A stretch of 64,000 nt of DNA from Clostridia bacterium (GTDB lineage: Bacteria > Bacillota > Clostridia > Oscillospirales > Acutalibacteraceae): NCBI GenBank assembly GCA_900767025.1, contig CAAFXS010000076.1, positions 1-64,000 of the forward strand, given 5' to 3'. Below are positions 41,779 to 51,456 of this stretch, in pieces. The notes beneath the pieces were generated by a model. It saw only the letters and a list, made by a program, of their open reading frames with translations, made no database searches and was not told where the DNA came from. Position 1 is the first letter of the stretch, and each line of letters begins with the position of its first letter. Position numbers and translations under genes: made by a program.

Positions 41779-42726
41779 CTATTCATTTTTATTTTCATCG
41801 GGCGGGTTGTTGTCCTTTTTCGCAGATGCATACACTATCAGCATCAAACCTGTTAATCCCCCAACGCCTGCTACTGCTATAAGCACCTTTGTTGAGGTTG
41901 AATAATCCGCGTCCCTTTCTCCGTCATCCTCGGAGGAAGATGCTGATGTTGATTTGTATTTTTCAAGCATTCCATCCAAATCGTCATTTCCCGATGACTC
42001 TTCTTCGGCTCTTTTAGTACCGATTAATCCTGTGGGTGTATATTTTGTTGTTGCTTGCTTTACGGTTTTACCCGAATTAGTTGTTGATGCCTTGACGGTT
42101 TTGGCGGATTTTGTTGTGGTTTTACCCGTTTTATCAGATTTGCCTGTGCTAACCTGCGGATTATACATATTAAGGCTTACATCCTTAAAAAGCGTATAAA
42201 CCTTTTCGTTTCCACAGCTATACAGACAGGTGATTTCGTTATTCTGCCCTCTGTTAGACTTGCTGCAAAGCTCAAAACCCACGAATAAATAATTAAATGA
42301 CCCTCTGTGAGACAGATGGTCAAAATTCCAACAAATCTTTACATTATCCTTCTCATTTTCACCGGTGTTCACAAAACCGTTTCTGTTAACGGAAAACCGA
42401 TACTCTCCCAAACTGTTTTTGACTTTAAAGCTGATGATTATATTGTCAAGCTCTGTCCTTTGAACACGGTCATCATCAAACTGGAAGAAAATATACATGC
42501 AACCGTTTTCTTCATCAACTATCTTTTTAAGCACACCGCTGAAATCCGGTTCCTCGTAAATAGTTGCATCATCAACCTCATACCAACCGTTTTGCTCACT
42601 TTCCACAAGATTTGTATTAAGTGCAAGGGCGGTATTAGGGGAGGACAAAAGGACAAGGAGAACAAGTGCACAACAAAGGACGATTTTTACTGCTTTGCCG
42701 GCAAAGCTTACTTTCCTTCCCTCCAT
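41779..42726 (-). CDS. Exported surface protein with C-terminal membrane anchor
   Basis: 315 aa, no recognised family. A signal peptide (VKIVLCCALVLLVLLSSPNTALA, in two parts around residue 14-36) precedes a ~150-residue beta-rich outside domain (EQNGWYEVDDATIYEEPDF, FFQFDDDRVQRTELDNIIISF, FVNTGENEKDNVKICWNF). Then comes a Thr/Lys-rich stretch (residues ~195-235), an acidic serine linker, and a final helix (VLIAVAGVGGLTGLMLIVYA) with a charged tail. No LPxTG sorting motif is seen. It is monocistronic. Confidence 0.65.
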   Translation of the reverse strand: MEGRKVSFAGKAVKIVLCCALVLLVLLSSPNTALALNTNLVESEQNGWYEVDDATIYEEPDFSGVLKKIVDEENGCMYIFFQFDDDRVQRTELDNIIISFKVKNSLGEYRFSVNRNGFVNTGENEKDNVKICWNFDHLSHRGSFNYLFVGFELCSKSNRGQNNEITCLYSCGNEKVYTLFKDVSLNMYNPQVSTGKSDKTGKTTTKSAKTVKASTTNSGKTVKQATTKYTPTGLIGTKRAEEESSGNDDLDGMLEKYKSTSASSSEDDGERDADYSTSTKVLIAVAGVGGLTGLMLIVYASAKKDNNPPDENKNE

Positions 42727-42909
42727 AGCGCTGTTCTCCTCTTCACTAAAATAACTTCATATTTGTCATTTATCGACTGATATTGCTTAATATGATACCA
42801 TAATTATGAGAATTAGTAAAGATATATAATCAATATTTTCAGTTACATTTTATTAAACAAATTCCGATGCAAAACGCTTTTATCATTCTTGCATCACCCT
42901 TACAAATTT

Positions 42910-43062
42910 TTATAATGCATTTTTCTTCTGTTGTGATAAAAATATTGCCTGAAAAATCATAATTAAAATGGCAAGAATTTTCAAGATACTCAGCACCGTT
43001 TCGAGAAAATCCAAAGTGGTTTTCAAGGATGTTAGCAGTTTAACCTTACGAAGATTGTTCAT
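42910..43062 (-). CDS. Small membrane protein (50 aa) after the spoVAD remnant
   Basis: From the ATG at 43062 it reads MNNLRKVKLLTSLKTTLDFL and then a hydrophobic helix (SILKILAILIMIFQAIFL) with a basic end. A perfect GGAGG lies inside the last codons of the SpoVAD-like ORF, so it was translated after it. It is not SpoVAE-like in length. Possibly an accessory peptide of the lost spore operon; it may still be expressed. Confidence 0.5.
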   Translation of the reverse strand: MNNLRKVKLLTSLKTTLDFLETVLSILKILAILIMIFQAIFLSQQKKNAL

Positions 43063-43063
43063 A

Positions 43064-43459
43064 CTAAGCCTCCAGCAAAACCGCATGGGCAATACCCGGA
43101 ATTGGATTACCCTGCTTGTTAGCCGTGGGCGACATCAGTGCACCTGTGGCAAGGAACAAAACCTTCTTAAGCCTGCCTTTTTTCATATTTTTCATAATAT
43201 GAGAACACAGAACAGACGCGCCGCAGCCACAACCGGAACCGCCGGAGTTAACATCCTGCTCCTTAAGATTAAAAATCATTTTTCCGCAATCATTGTGATA
43301 TGCTTTCAGGTCAATACCGTTTTCAGTTTTCAAAATCTGATACAAAAGCTCGCTGCCGGTAAAGCCCAAATCACCGGTTAAAATCAAATCATAATCAGCC
43401 GGTGAAGTTTTTGTATCCTTCAAAAAATCAGAAATAGTCCTTGCCGCCGCCGGTGCCAT
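43064..43459 (-). pseudogene. spoVAD: C-terminal remnant of spore protein SpoVAD
   Basis: The reading frame from MAPAAARTISDFLKD through YDLILTGDLGFTGSELLYQI, NSGGSGCGCGASVLCSHI, KVLFLATGALMSP and IPGIAHAVLLEA matches the last ~130 residues of SpoVAD. SpoVAD is the dipicolinic acid-binding channel protein of about 335 aa. The first ~200 residues are missing and the frame runs instead into an unrelated metallophosphoesterase end. It is a deletion product and cannot be a working SpoVAD. Confidence 0.8.
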
Positions 43460-43644
43460 TGTCAAGGGTAGACTATAAAATTTATTAATAATTATTATAA
43501 CTGTATCATTATCTTCAAAATAGCCGCTTATTTTTCCCGGAAAATATCCAAATTCGGGATCATAGACTTCTCCGACTATAGGAATACGCATTTGGCCCCA
43601 TGAGTATGTCCTGCCAGCACCAAATCAATATCACAATTACTTTT
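43460..43644 (-). pseudogene. C-terminal remnant of a metallophosphoesterase, frameshifted
   Basis: The minus strand reads CDIDLVLAGHTHG in one frame, the metal-binding GHxHGGQ region of calcineurin-like phosphoesterases. The expected continuation QMRIPIVGEVYDPEFGYFPG lies in the next frame. A run of four G (C run at 43596-43599 on the plus strand) where five would keep the frame explains the shift. Downstream the frame fuses directly to the SpoVAD remnant, so the open frame 43064-43591 is a chimera of two relics. Confidence 0.65.
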
Positions 43645-43677
43645 TCATATCATTCAGGTAAACAGTAATTCTCCATT

Positions 43678-43892
43678 TCAAATAACGAATTTTTGCTTTA
43701 ATCCTTTTATCCCACTCAAAAGAGTCCGATCCCCAGATTGTCGATCACTCCATGCCTCAAAGCGTACATTCATTCCCAACCATACCGGTTTAGAAATGAA
43801 TTGTGTCAGACATTCTTCTAAACCCTCAAAACCAGGTTGTATATGTATTCGCCTCGAACCGCCTCAATCTTTGCATTATCGAACTCCCGATC
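43678..43892 (-). pseudogene. Frameshifted remnant of an unrecognised gene
   Basis: One minus-strand frame reads DREFDNAKIEAVRGEYIYN and the next continues with QPGFEGLEECLTQFISKPVW, LGMNVRFEAWSDRQ and LLSGIKGLKQKFVI before a stop at 43678. The composition is protein-like, but there is no start and a frameshift lies near 43835. I do not recognise the family. It sits just 10 bp beyond the glf stop, at the edge of the polysaccharide cluster, so it may be the scar of insertion or deletion. Confidence 0.4.
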
Positions 43893-43901
43893 TCAACAAT
43901 A

Positions 43902-45020
43902 TTACAAATTTAATTCTTTCGCACTCAATTCCAACGCAGCTGCAATCACCTGATCCATATCATAGTATTTGTATTCACCAAGTCTACCACCGAAAATAAC
44001 TTTTTCTTCAGCATCTGCAAGCTTCTTATACATTGCATATAGGTTTTCGTTTTTTTCGTCATTTACCGGGTAATAAGGTTCTTCACCAGGCTTCCACTCA
44101 GAACTATATTCTCTACTGATAATGGTTTTTGGTAAATCATTTCCGAATTCATCCTTACCAAACTCAAACCATTTATGTTCAATAATCCGTGTCCACGGAG
44201 TTTCTCTATCAGTATAGTTTACAGCCGCATTGCCCTGAAAATTTGGAGTATCCAACAGTTCGTTTTCAAAGCGCACAGACCGATATTCAAGATTGCCAAG
44301 CGAGTAATTGAAATACGCATCAATCGCCCCTGTGAATATAACTTTTTCTGCCAAAGCATCATAATACTCTTTATTATTTAGATAATCAATACCAAGTTCA
44401 ACTTCCACACCATTTAACAAATTCTCTACCATTTTGGTGTAGCCACCAATAGGGATACCCTGATAAAGTGCATTAAAGTAGTTATTGTCGAATACCAGCC
44501 TCACCGGTAATCTTTTAATAATGGATGCCGGAAGATCTTTGCAGTCACGCCCCCATTGTTTTTCAGTATAGCCTTTAATGAGCTTCTCATAAATATCACG
44601 ACCGACTATCGAGATTGCCTGCTCTTCAAGATTCTGTGGCTCCCCTGTAATTTCCTTCCGCTGCTTTTCTATCATCGCTGCTGCTTCTTCAGGTGTTACT
44701 ACTCCCCACATCTTATTGAATGTGTACATATTAAATGGTAAGGAATACAATTCTCCCTTGTAGTTTGCCACAGGTGCGTTGGTAAAACGATTGAATTCTG
44801 CAAATTGGTTTACATACTTCCACACTTTTGAATTATTAGTGTGAAAAATATGTGCTCCATACTTATGAACATTTATGCCATTAATGTTCTCTGTATAAAC
44901 ATTACCTGCAATATGGGAGCGTCTATCAATTACTAAAACTTTTTTACCTCGTTTGTTCATCTGTTCCGCAAACACCGCACCGTATAAACCTGCACCCACA
45001 ACTAAATAATCGTATTTCAT
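43902..45020 (-). CDS. glf: UDP-galactopyranose mutase
   Basis: 372 aa. FAD motif YLVVGAGLYGAVFAEQMNKRG at the N-terminus, then the UGM signature KYGAHIFHTN near residue 60 and GRLGEYKYYDMDQVIA at the C-terminus. It converts UDP-galactopyranose to UDP-galactofuranose, so the polymer probably contains galactofuranose. The ATG at 45020 has GGAGG 5 nt upstream; the in-frame GTG just before it is less likely. It is the last intact gene of the cluster. Confidence 0.96.
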   Translation of the reverse strand: MKYDYLVVGAGLYGAVFAEQMNKRGKKVLVIDRRSHIAGNVYTENINGINVHKYGAHIFHTNNSKVWKYVNQFAEFNRFTNAPVANYKGELYSLPFNMYTFNKMWGVVTPEEAAAMIEKQRKEITGEPQNLEEQAISIVGRDIYEKLIKGYTEKQWGRDCKDLPASIIKRLPVRLVFDNNYFNALYQGIPIGGYTKMVENLLNGVEVELGIDYLNNKEYYDALAEKVIFTGAIDAYFNYSLGNLEYRSVRFENELLDTPNFQGNAAVNYTDRETPWTRIIEHKWFEFGKDEFGNDLPKTIISREYSSEWKPGEEPYYPVNDEKNENLYAMYKKLADAEEKVIFGGRLGEYKYYDMDQVIAAALELSAKELNL

Positions 45021-45104
45021 CACTGCCTCCTTACTTCTTAATTGTATTGGCTATTGATTAATTGCTAATACCACAGTTGTACTACAGAAAATTAAAATTC
45101 ATAA

Positions 45105-46028
45105 TCATTTGCTATCAACCATTAATAAAACCGGAGCATCTGGAAGTTTTGGAAGTTTATCGCCATCTTTCAAGTTTAAGCATATGAAAGATAGAGCAGA
45201 TGCATAATCTTTAACAATATCTTTTTTTTGTCTCGTGAAAACAATATAAACAATTTTATTATTTATAAAACGATTTCCCAAGCTGTTTATATCATGAATG
45301 AATTCTTTTTCGGTGACAATACCAAAATAGCGATTCTTTTTGCCACACAATGAAGCTCCCAACACACGAGCTAAAACACCTTCATATCCTCCAGCTGTTG
45401 GAAATGAAATATCGCATTTGAATTGTTCTGGTTTGAAATCAAAACAATTTCCAACAAACACAGTACAATTCTCTGGAATTACATCTGCCATCCAGTTGAT
45501 ATTGCACAATTGCTGGAAAACGCCACTAACTGTAGCAATTTCATTTTTAATTTCAACGCACTCTTCATTCTGAATAAGATCAATATCCAAATGGCACGGC
45601 CTTTTTCCTTTGATTATCTTATGTATACAGTTCTTCACTTCCTTTTCAGTCATACGACTGGAAATCCTTTGATGATATTTAACAGTGTCTTTTATCTCAA
45701 TACTGTAATCCAACTTGATATGATCAGAAATGGTAATTGCAATAATCTGCAAATTCCTATAAAATGCTTCAGTTAATCCCGAACAAAAGCTTCTATATTC
45801 AATATCTCCGTTTGTACAAATGACCACTGTTTCATTTGACTCTGCCGCCATTCCGGTTCCAATATACGCAACGCTTCGTGCGTCCTCATATTCATAACAA
45901 TTAAGGCTTTTACATGCATTCTCAACGAAAAACGAACATCGCACACTTGATGTGTATATCATACGCGTAACTCCATTTTGAGCTAATGCTTTAATCAGTA
46001 ATAGCTGATATTCCTCTATCTTTGTCAT
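45105..46028 (-). CDS. Shortened MenD-like TPP-fold protein, probable pseudoenzyme
   Basis: 307 aa, related to the 563-aa gene upstream. It has a pyrimidine-binding-type domain (1-~160) and a pyrophosphate-type domain (~185-300) but lacks the central domain. The catalytic glutamate of the first domain is replaced: YEDARSVAYIGTGMAAE aligns with VDERAAAFMACGMAEE, giving Ala50. The Mg/TPP motif GD is Thr-Glu at 239-240 (FGIVTEKEFIHDINSL). TPP chemistry on its own is therefore unlikely. It may be a structural or regulatory partner of the upstream enzyme, 9 bp away. Confidence 0.75.
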   Translation of the reverse strand: MTKIEEYQLLLIKALAQNGVTRMIYTSSVRCSFFVENACKSLNCYEYEDARSVAYIGTGMAAESNETVVICTNGDIEYRSFCSGLTEAFYRNLQIIAITISDHIKLDYSIEIKDTVKYHQRISSRMTEKEVKNCIHKIIKGKRPCHLDIDLIQNEECVEIKNEIATVSGVFQQLCNINWMADVIPENCTVFVGNCFDFKPEQFKCDISFPTAGGYEGVLARVLGASLCGKKNRYFGIVTEKEFIHDINSLGNRFINNKIVYIVFTRQKKDIVKDYASALSFICLNLKDGDKLPKLPDAPVLLMVDSK

Positions 46029-46037
46029 TCAAATCAC

Positions 46038-47729
46038 CTACTTTTTGAACATTCTCCGCACTTTATTCATTACCCTCTTTTTCATATTGATTCCAAGCAT
46101 ATTTAAGGTTCGAAGAGCACTAACATCGTTCTTTTCCTCGATAAACACTTCAAAAACAGTTGCTTTGTCACCAGGCTTAATCCATTGATTAATCAAAGAT
46201 AAAAACTCATCTTTTGAACTTGCAGAGAGATAATTTATATCAAGACATTTTGTGACATTTTTGATTAATTCCGGTGATTTGCATCCATTGTGTCCCTCGG
46301 CTGCCACAAACGGATCAGCATCTTTTCCAAAAGCTGCACATCTATGGCTATAGTTCTTGAACTCAACGCCTATACCATTGTTAACAATTAATATGTGTAT
46401 ATTAGTTGGAATCGTCGCAAACATGACATTTACATCATAAAAAAATGCAAGATCTCCAAGAATGCAATAGTATTGCTTATCAGGGTGAACCAATGCCGCT
46501 CCTACAAGGGATGATAAACAACCATCAATACCGAATCCCCCAGTGTTGCAAAAGCAAGAAACAGTTTCCGGTGTCTCAAAATAGTTCCAAGATCTTAGTG
46601 AATTCAGTATTCCAAAATGCAAAACGCTATTTTCCGGAATTAGATTCGCCGTATGCTGCGCAATCCAAATATTTGAGAATGGTAACTCTGGTATTTTAGA
46701 TTCGATAAAACTTCTTTCTCTTTTGCACTGCGACAGTAATTCAGTATTATTACTTCCTTTTTTCGCATAATACTCAAAAAATTCTCGTTCTGTCATTTCA
46801 AATACATATGTAAGCTTATTTAGTGGATCTCTAAACTCTCCATCAGGATTCACACGCCAAAGTTCATACGGTCTAATATTCAAATAAGCACCTGAGACAT
46901 ATCCAATGTAAATAATTATATCAAATTGAATTGTCGATTCTGAAAAGAACAGCTGCGAATTGATTAAGCTTGCTAATACCCTATATTTTCCTCTATAATT
47001 ACTTGTTTGGTCACATAGAACTATTGCATTGTAACTTGCGCAAAAACAGTCAATCGCTGCAGTTGTTTCACTATCAAATACTGCATGAGCACCAATATAT
47101 ACACCAATTTTCTTTTCGGTTAATTCTGGAAAATCATTAGTTTTATCTATACGTTTTACAACTCTATAACACGGTAGTTTTTCCACCGAAAAATCATTAC
47201 TAAATGTTGTTGCAAGATTAATATGAACAGGTCCCGGCTCATTATGGAACAATTCTAAAATTGCATTATTAATTGCATTTACTTCAAATTCTTCTGTTTC
47301 TTTTGTATGGACTACATCTGATTGAACGCTAAGTTTTACCAAATCAACAAACTGTTGTGAACGATCTATAAACTGTGCACTATAGCTACCTGCTTTTCCT
47401 GTATGCTGAGTAGAAGTAACCGCCAATATCGGAAGTTTCTTGTAGTACGCCTCTGTTAATCCTGGAATATAGTTTCTTGAAGCAGTTGCACCGGTACATG
47501 ATAAAACAACCGCTTCGCCGGTTTCTTCAGCCATTCCACATGCCATAAATGCAGCTGCTCTTTCATCGACAGCAGAAAACACCTCAAAAAAGGGATCATT
47601 TTGAATTGATATAATAAATGACACATTTGTCGTTCCCGGAGAAGCAATTACTTTTTTTATTCCATGAGCCTTTAGCAGTGAAATCAATATCTGTGTATTT
47701 TTTTCAACAGTATATCCAAGTTTCATCAT
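46038..47729 (-). CDS. MenD-like thiamine pyrophosphate enzyme of the polysaccharide cluster
   Basis: 563 aa, full three-domain TPP enzyme. The activating glutamate is Glu56 in VDERAAAF. The GD...N motif is GDLAFFYDVNVM at 425 with NN at 450-451, in the style of MenD (GDLSFLHDLN). NTGGFGIDGCLSSLVG is the preceding MenD-like glycine segment. It should carry out decarboxylation and carboligation of a 2-oxo acid. No other menaquinone genes are near, so a role in making an unusual sugar or acyl decoration is more likely than menaquinone synthesis. Its start overlaps the wzx stop (ATGA). Confidence 0.8.
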   Translation of the reverse strand: MMKLGYTVEKNTQILISLLKAHGIKKVIASPGTTNVSFIISIQNDPFFEVFSAVDERAAAFMACGMAEETGEAVVLSCTGATASRNYIPGLTEAYYKKLPILAVTSTQHTGKAGSYSAQFIDRSQQFVDLVKLSVQSDVVHTKETEEFEVNAINNAILELFHNEPGPVHINLATTFSNDFSVEKLPCYRVVKRIDKTNDFPELTEKKIGVYIGAHAVFDSETTAAIDCFCASYNAIVLCDQTSNYRGKYRVLASLINSQLFFSESTIQFDIIIYIGYVSGAYLNIRPYELWRVNPDGEFRDPLNKLTYVFEMTEREFFEYYAKKGSNNTELLSQCKRERSFIESKIPELPFSNIWIAQHTANLIPENSVLHFGILNSLRSWNYFETPETVSCFCNTGGFGIDGCLSSLVGAALVHPDKQYYCILGDLAFFYDVNVMFATIPTNIHILIVNNGIGVEFKNYSHRCAAFGKDADPFVAAEGHNGCKSPELIKNVTKCLDINYLSASSKDEFLSLINQWIKPGDKATVFEVFIEEKNDVSALRTLNMLGINMKKRVMNKVRRMFKK

Positions 47730-49225
47730 GAGCCTCTCCTTTTTATTATTGTTTTAATATTAATCAAATCTCTATTAACTAATGTATTAAGCAAAATTGA
47801 AATGCAACTAATTATACAGAAAATAATACCGCCGTATAACACAAAAGTCATAAAGTTGTCAATATTTAAGTTGATATATTTGCTTATAATAACAGTTAAG
47901 AAAAAAATAAAATAATTAACCCCAAGAATTGAGATTGTTCTTTTTACTGATCTTTTCATAATGATTCTATCCGAAACATAGTTGCAATAAATTACTTTAA
48001 GTGGTAATGCCACAACCGTTGCAATTAGGACTCCAACAATTCCAAATTTTTGAATAAAAGCAAGAGATAAAACTAAGTTTGTTAGTGCTTCAATAACATT
48101 GATTTTTACAACGGGTTTAATTCTTCCCGCAACACCAAGCAGATTTCCCGATACAAATCGGCTCCAAGATAAAAGCTGTACTAAACAGAATAACAGTGGG
48201 AGAATTGGGTAAATATAGTTAACATCTGTTACACCTTGGGTATAAAGCTTGATAAATGGTATCAACAGAACATAGGTCACTGACATAAGGATAGTCATTC
48301 CCCCTACAAAAAGGCTATTAAACATATCATGAACTCTCATGTACTTTTGTATATCCTCATGATATGAAATCCCTAAATTGTAGTTCAACGCACAATATAC
48401 TGCATTCAATAGGCTATTCAATGCAACAAACGGGAGATTATAAACTGAATAAACACTTGACATTTCAGTTGACACAAATATAGATAATAAAATCATATCC
48501 GTTGAGGAAAAAATGGTCCACGCAATTTCAATTATAATATACGATCTCCGATCCGGCAGAACCGCATCTTTAACTGGAATTGAATAGTCTATCCAACTGT
48601 ACTTTTTCTTCATATACATAAAGTAAAGCATAACTTGAAGAATAGAAACAACAAAGTAACCAACCTGAATAAGTTCAATATTTATACCAAATATTGCCAA
48701 TACGATCTTGACACCATAGCACAACACTTTATTTAATAAACTTATCGAATTGACAACATACATATCACCTTTTGCAGTCAAGAAAGATACCCATGTATTA
48801 ATAAAATAAAAGGAAACGACACTTGTTAATCCTTCGAATAAAATATAAAGTGCAACAGTCCAATATCCTACATGAGTGTTTACAACAAAAGGAAATATGA
48901 ATGCAATCACTAATACAATAAGAAAGTATATTGCAGATATTTTTCTGAAATATCGCCTTGAAACTGACATCCAATAGGATATTTCCGCTCTGTTATCTTC
49001 CTTAATTGGCTTAAAGAGCTTGTTTTTGGTAGCTTGACTAATTCCAGCCTCCAACAAAGCCATATAGGTAAAAATCTGTGTTATAGTGCTTGTCAAACCA
49101 TTAGTGTCCGAACCATAAGAAGTCATAATAATTCTTGGTATCACAAAACCCAAAGCCAGTATTACACATTGGCTGACAACACTTGCACCTATATTAACGA
49201 TTATTTTTTTTATCTTTTCCTTCAT
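47726..49225 (-). CDS. wzx: Oligosaccharide flippase, Wzx/PST type
   Basis: 499 aa with about 12-14 membrane helices over its whole length. The N-terminus IVNIGASVVSQCVILALGFV followed by GSDTNGLTSTITQIFTYMALLEAGI is typical of polysaccharide transporters of the MOP superfamily. It flips undecaprenyl-linked repeat units to the outer face. Its stop overlaps the TPP enzyme start. Together with the polymerase it defines a Wzx/Wzy-dependent pathway. Confidence 0.9.
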   Translation of the reverse strand: MKEKIKKIIVNIGASVVSQCVILALGFVIPRIIMTSYGSDTNGLTSTITQIFTYMALLEAGISQATKNKLFKPIKEDNRAEISYWMSVSRRYFRKISAIYFLIVLVIAFIFPFVVNTHVGYWTVALYILFEGLTSVVSFYFINTWVSFLTAKGDMYVVNSISLLNKVLCYGVKIVLAIFGINIELIQVGYFVVSILQVMLYFMYMKKKYSWIDYSIPVKDAVLPDRRSYIIIEIAWTIFSSTDMILLSIFVSTEMSSVYSVYNLPFVALNSLLNAVYCALNYNLGISYHEDIQKYMRVHDMFNSLFVGGMTILMSVTYVLLIPFIKLYTQGVTDVNYIYPILPLLFCLVQLLSWSRFVSGNLLGVAGRIKPVVKINVIEALTNLVLSLAFIQKFGIVGVLIATVVALPLKVIYCNYVSDRIIMKRSVKRTISILGVNYFIFFLTVIISKYINLNIDNFMTFVLYGGIIFCIISCISILLNTLVNRDLINIKTIIKRRGS

Positions 49226-49243
49226 TTTTTCTAAAGCACCTCA

Positions 49244-50320
49244 TTAAATCTTTTGAAAAGCTAAGGAAAAATACTTTTTAGTCTTATCCTGCATCTGTTT
49301 CAGCTTTTCTTTTATGGAAGTATAATCAGTTTTTTGATAATTATCATAATTTAGAGAATCCTCAAAGACACAACCTTCCATTCCAAGTTCAGATAACAAA
49401 TCCACAAAACGAGAATTTGGTGCACCTTTGTATTTCTGTAATTCAATGTGAACCTCTTTTTCAAAAATAATGGAAAACATAGTCCCGTGAAAAGAATTTG
49501 TAAACACACAATCCGCATTACTAAAAAGCCCCACGAATTTTTCTGGAGAAATATAACGTTTGTAAGTTACCGGATACTGTCTGCGAATATTGTCGTTGAT
49601 TAGTATTACCTGTTTACCATTCTTTCTTCCATACTCAATAGCTGCATTCATCAAACTGTCAGACTTCACCAACATATAAACCAAAACATAGTTATTCTCT
49701 TTTGGAAGGATAGCTACATTCTCCCATGTTTCTTTACTGAGTAATACAACTGGGTCACAATTAACTGAAACTTCCTTTTGGATAAAAGAATCCAACAAAT
49801 CCTTTCCGGTTTTTTCCCTAACAGAAATCATTTGAAAATTCTGCAAATGCTTTTTAAGTTTTTGCTTTTCTTCATCAGAGATGCTGTTTTTTCCAATACT
49901 GGCAGCATAAGAAACTTTCTGCTCATCCTTACAAAAATTCAACAGATAGGCTTCATCCCCATCCGTCCACTGACTGTTCCACACTTGGTCACTTCCCGTA
50001 ACAACAAAGTTAAATTTCTGTGCCTCATCTTCTAAATCATCCAGAGTATATAATGCCCTGGTATGTGGAATATTTTTGTCAACAAAATGATAGAACCCTT
50101 TCTTTTTCATCTCGGAAAAAGGGCTCAAAAACATTCGTTTCAAAGAATATGCATCAAGTCCAAACCGAACTTTATAGCTGTTTTCGATGGCATTAGAACG
50201 GTAATCTAACACCTGAACATCATAACCTGATTCTGTCAGATATCGTGACAATGCATAGGTTTGAAGTACTGCACCATAATTTATAGCTCTATGGAATGTA
50301 ATAATTGCAATTTTCAGCAT
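49244..50320 (-). CDS. Polysaccharide pyruvyl transferase family protein
   Basis: 358 aa. The family start IAIITFHRAINYGAVLQTYALSRYL (in part) is diagnostic. Further conserved points are VVTGSDQVWNSQWTDG, then VSVREKTG, and ADCVFTNSFHGTMFSIIF near residue 275. These enzymes transfer pyruvate from PEP as a ketal onto sugars, making the polymer anionic. It overlaps the upstream GT4 gene by 7 bp. Confidence 0.92.
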   Translation of the reverse strand: MLKIAIITFHRAINYGAVLQTYALSRYLTESGYDVQVLDYRSNAIENSYKVRFGLDAYSLKRMFLSPFSEMKKKGFYHFVDKNIPHTRALYTLDDLEDEAQKFNFVVTGSDQVWNSQWTDGDEAYLLNFCKDEQKVSYAASIGKNSISDEEKQKLKKHLQNFQMISVREKTGKDLLDSFIQKEVSVNCDPVVLLSKETWENVAILPKENNYVLVYMLVKSDSLMNAAIEYGRKNGKQVILINDNIRRQYPVTYKRYISPEKFVGLFSNADCVFTNSFHGTMFSIIFEKEVHIELQKYKGAPNSRFVDLLSELGMEGCVFEDSLNYDNYQKTDYTSIKEKLKQMQDKTKKYFSLAFQKI

Positions 50321-51456
50321 TTCTCCCCCTCCTTATTTTGAGCAACACTAATGAGCAGATTTTCCGTTTCTGCCACGGTAACATCTCTGTTAAAGCGTTC
50401 TCCTCGTTCCTCTGCCAGTTTTCTATATTTCTGATGTAATTCCGAATTGACAATATAGTCTCTGATTCCTTGATACAAACTGGCATCATCATTTGGAACA
50501 ATAATGCCATAATCATTGTGTTCTCCCAATAATTCCCGCATTCCGGATACATCAACAGTCAAAACAGGGGTTCCCACAATTAACGCCTCCGTTGCCGCAG
50601 TTGAGAATCCTTCACGATAACTGGAACACACAAAAAGGTCACACCGACTGACATAACTATAAGGATTTTTCTTGTAACCAAGAAAGGTGAAGGCATGACT
50701 TATGCCCTCATCTGTTAGATATTTTTCAATTTTTTCTTTGTCCTCACCAACACCCACAATATATATGTGTGGATGCAAATGATCTGCAATCAGTTTTTTC
50801 AAGGCTCTTGCAAGTCGGTCAAATCCCTTGTTTTGAATTATTTTACCTACAGCAATAATTTTGAATTCATACTCGGAAAAAACACAATCAGTTACTGGTT
50901 CTTTTGCCAATTCACGGATATGGTCGCTTTCATTTGTGTTATACTGTACAACCACTTTTTCAGGGGCAATATTAACCAGCTCACAAAAACGACGACACAC
51001 CTGTGCTGAAACGCAGGCAATAGCATCATATTTTTCATAGCACTTTACCGTTTCATTAAAGTTACGGTATACATGTGCTGCAAAAGTATCATCTGAAAAT
51101 TCCGTATGAACCCAAGCTATTTTTTTTGTATTTAGATTATGACATCCACTTATGATTCGTGTTGCAATTCCTTCCAAATAAGCAATCTCTACATCGTATG
51201 AGTCTTTTATGAAAAGCTTATGTAATAATTCAGGCGTTGCACATTTCATCAGTTGAACCACGCCTTTATATGCCTTTTTCATACAGGATATATATCGGAT
51301 ATTCTGATTTAGTCTTTCTCGATTTTCCCCAATATCAAACAGCGTCATCACAGTGATGTCAAATTTTTTAGTATTCATATTGTTAACAAGATTAACTAAA
51401 ACCTTTTCAGCTCCTCCATTGCCCAAATTAGGCAAAAAGAACAACACCTTAATCAT
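50314..51456 (-). CDS. Glycosyltransferase family 4
   Basis: About 380 aa. GT-B fold with N-terminal FLPNLGNGGAEKVLVNLVN and the donor-binding C-terminal half: IIAVGKIIQNKGFDRLARAL, then FLGYKKNPYSYVSRCDLFV, then the E-x7-E motif SYREGFSTAATEALIVGTPV. It adds one sugar to the lipid-linked repeat unit; donor and acceptor unknown. I start at the ATG 51456 with GAGGTG upstream. Confidence 0.92.
   Translation of the reverse strand: MIKVLFFLPNLGNGGAEKVLVNLVNNMNTKKFDITVMTLFDIGENRERLNQNIRYISCMKKAYKGVVQLMKCATPELLHKLFIKDSYDVEIAYLEGIATRIISGCHNLNTKKIAWVHTEFSDDTFAAHVYRNFNETVKCYEKYDAIACVSAQVCRRFCELVNIAPEKVVVQYNTNESDHIRELAKEPVTDCVFSEYEFKIIAVGKIIQNKGFDRLARALKKLIADHLHPHIYIVGVGEDKEKIEKYLTDEGISHAFTFLGYKKNPYSYVSRCDLFVCSSYREGFSTAATEALIVGTPVLTVDVSGMRELLGEHNDYGIIVPNDDASLYQGIRDYIVNSELHQKYRKLAEERGERFNRDVTVAETENLLISVAQNKEGEKC

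Noticed and set aside
46038..47729. Menaquinone enzyme MenD
   Set aside because: No other men genes are nearby and the gene is coupled to wzx inside a polysaccharide cluster; a MenD-like description is safer.
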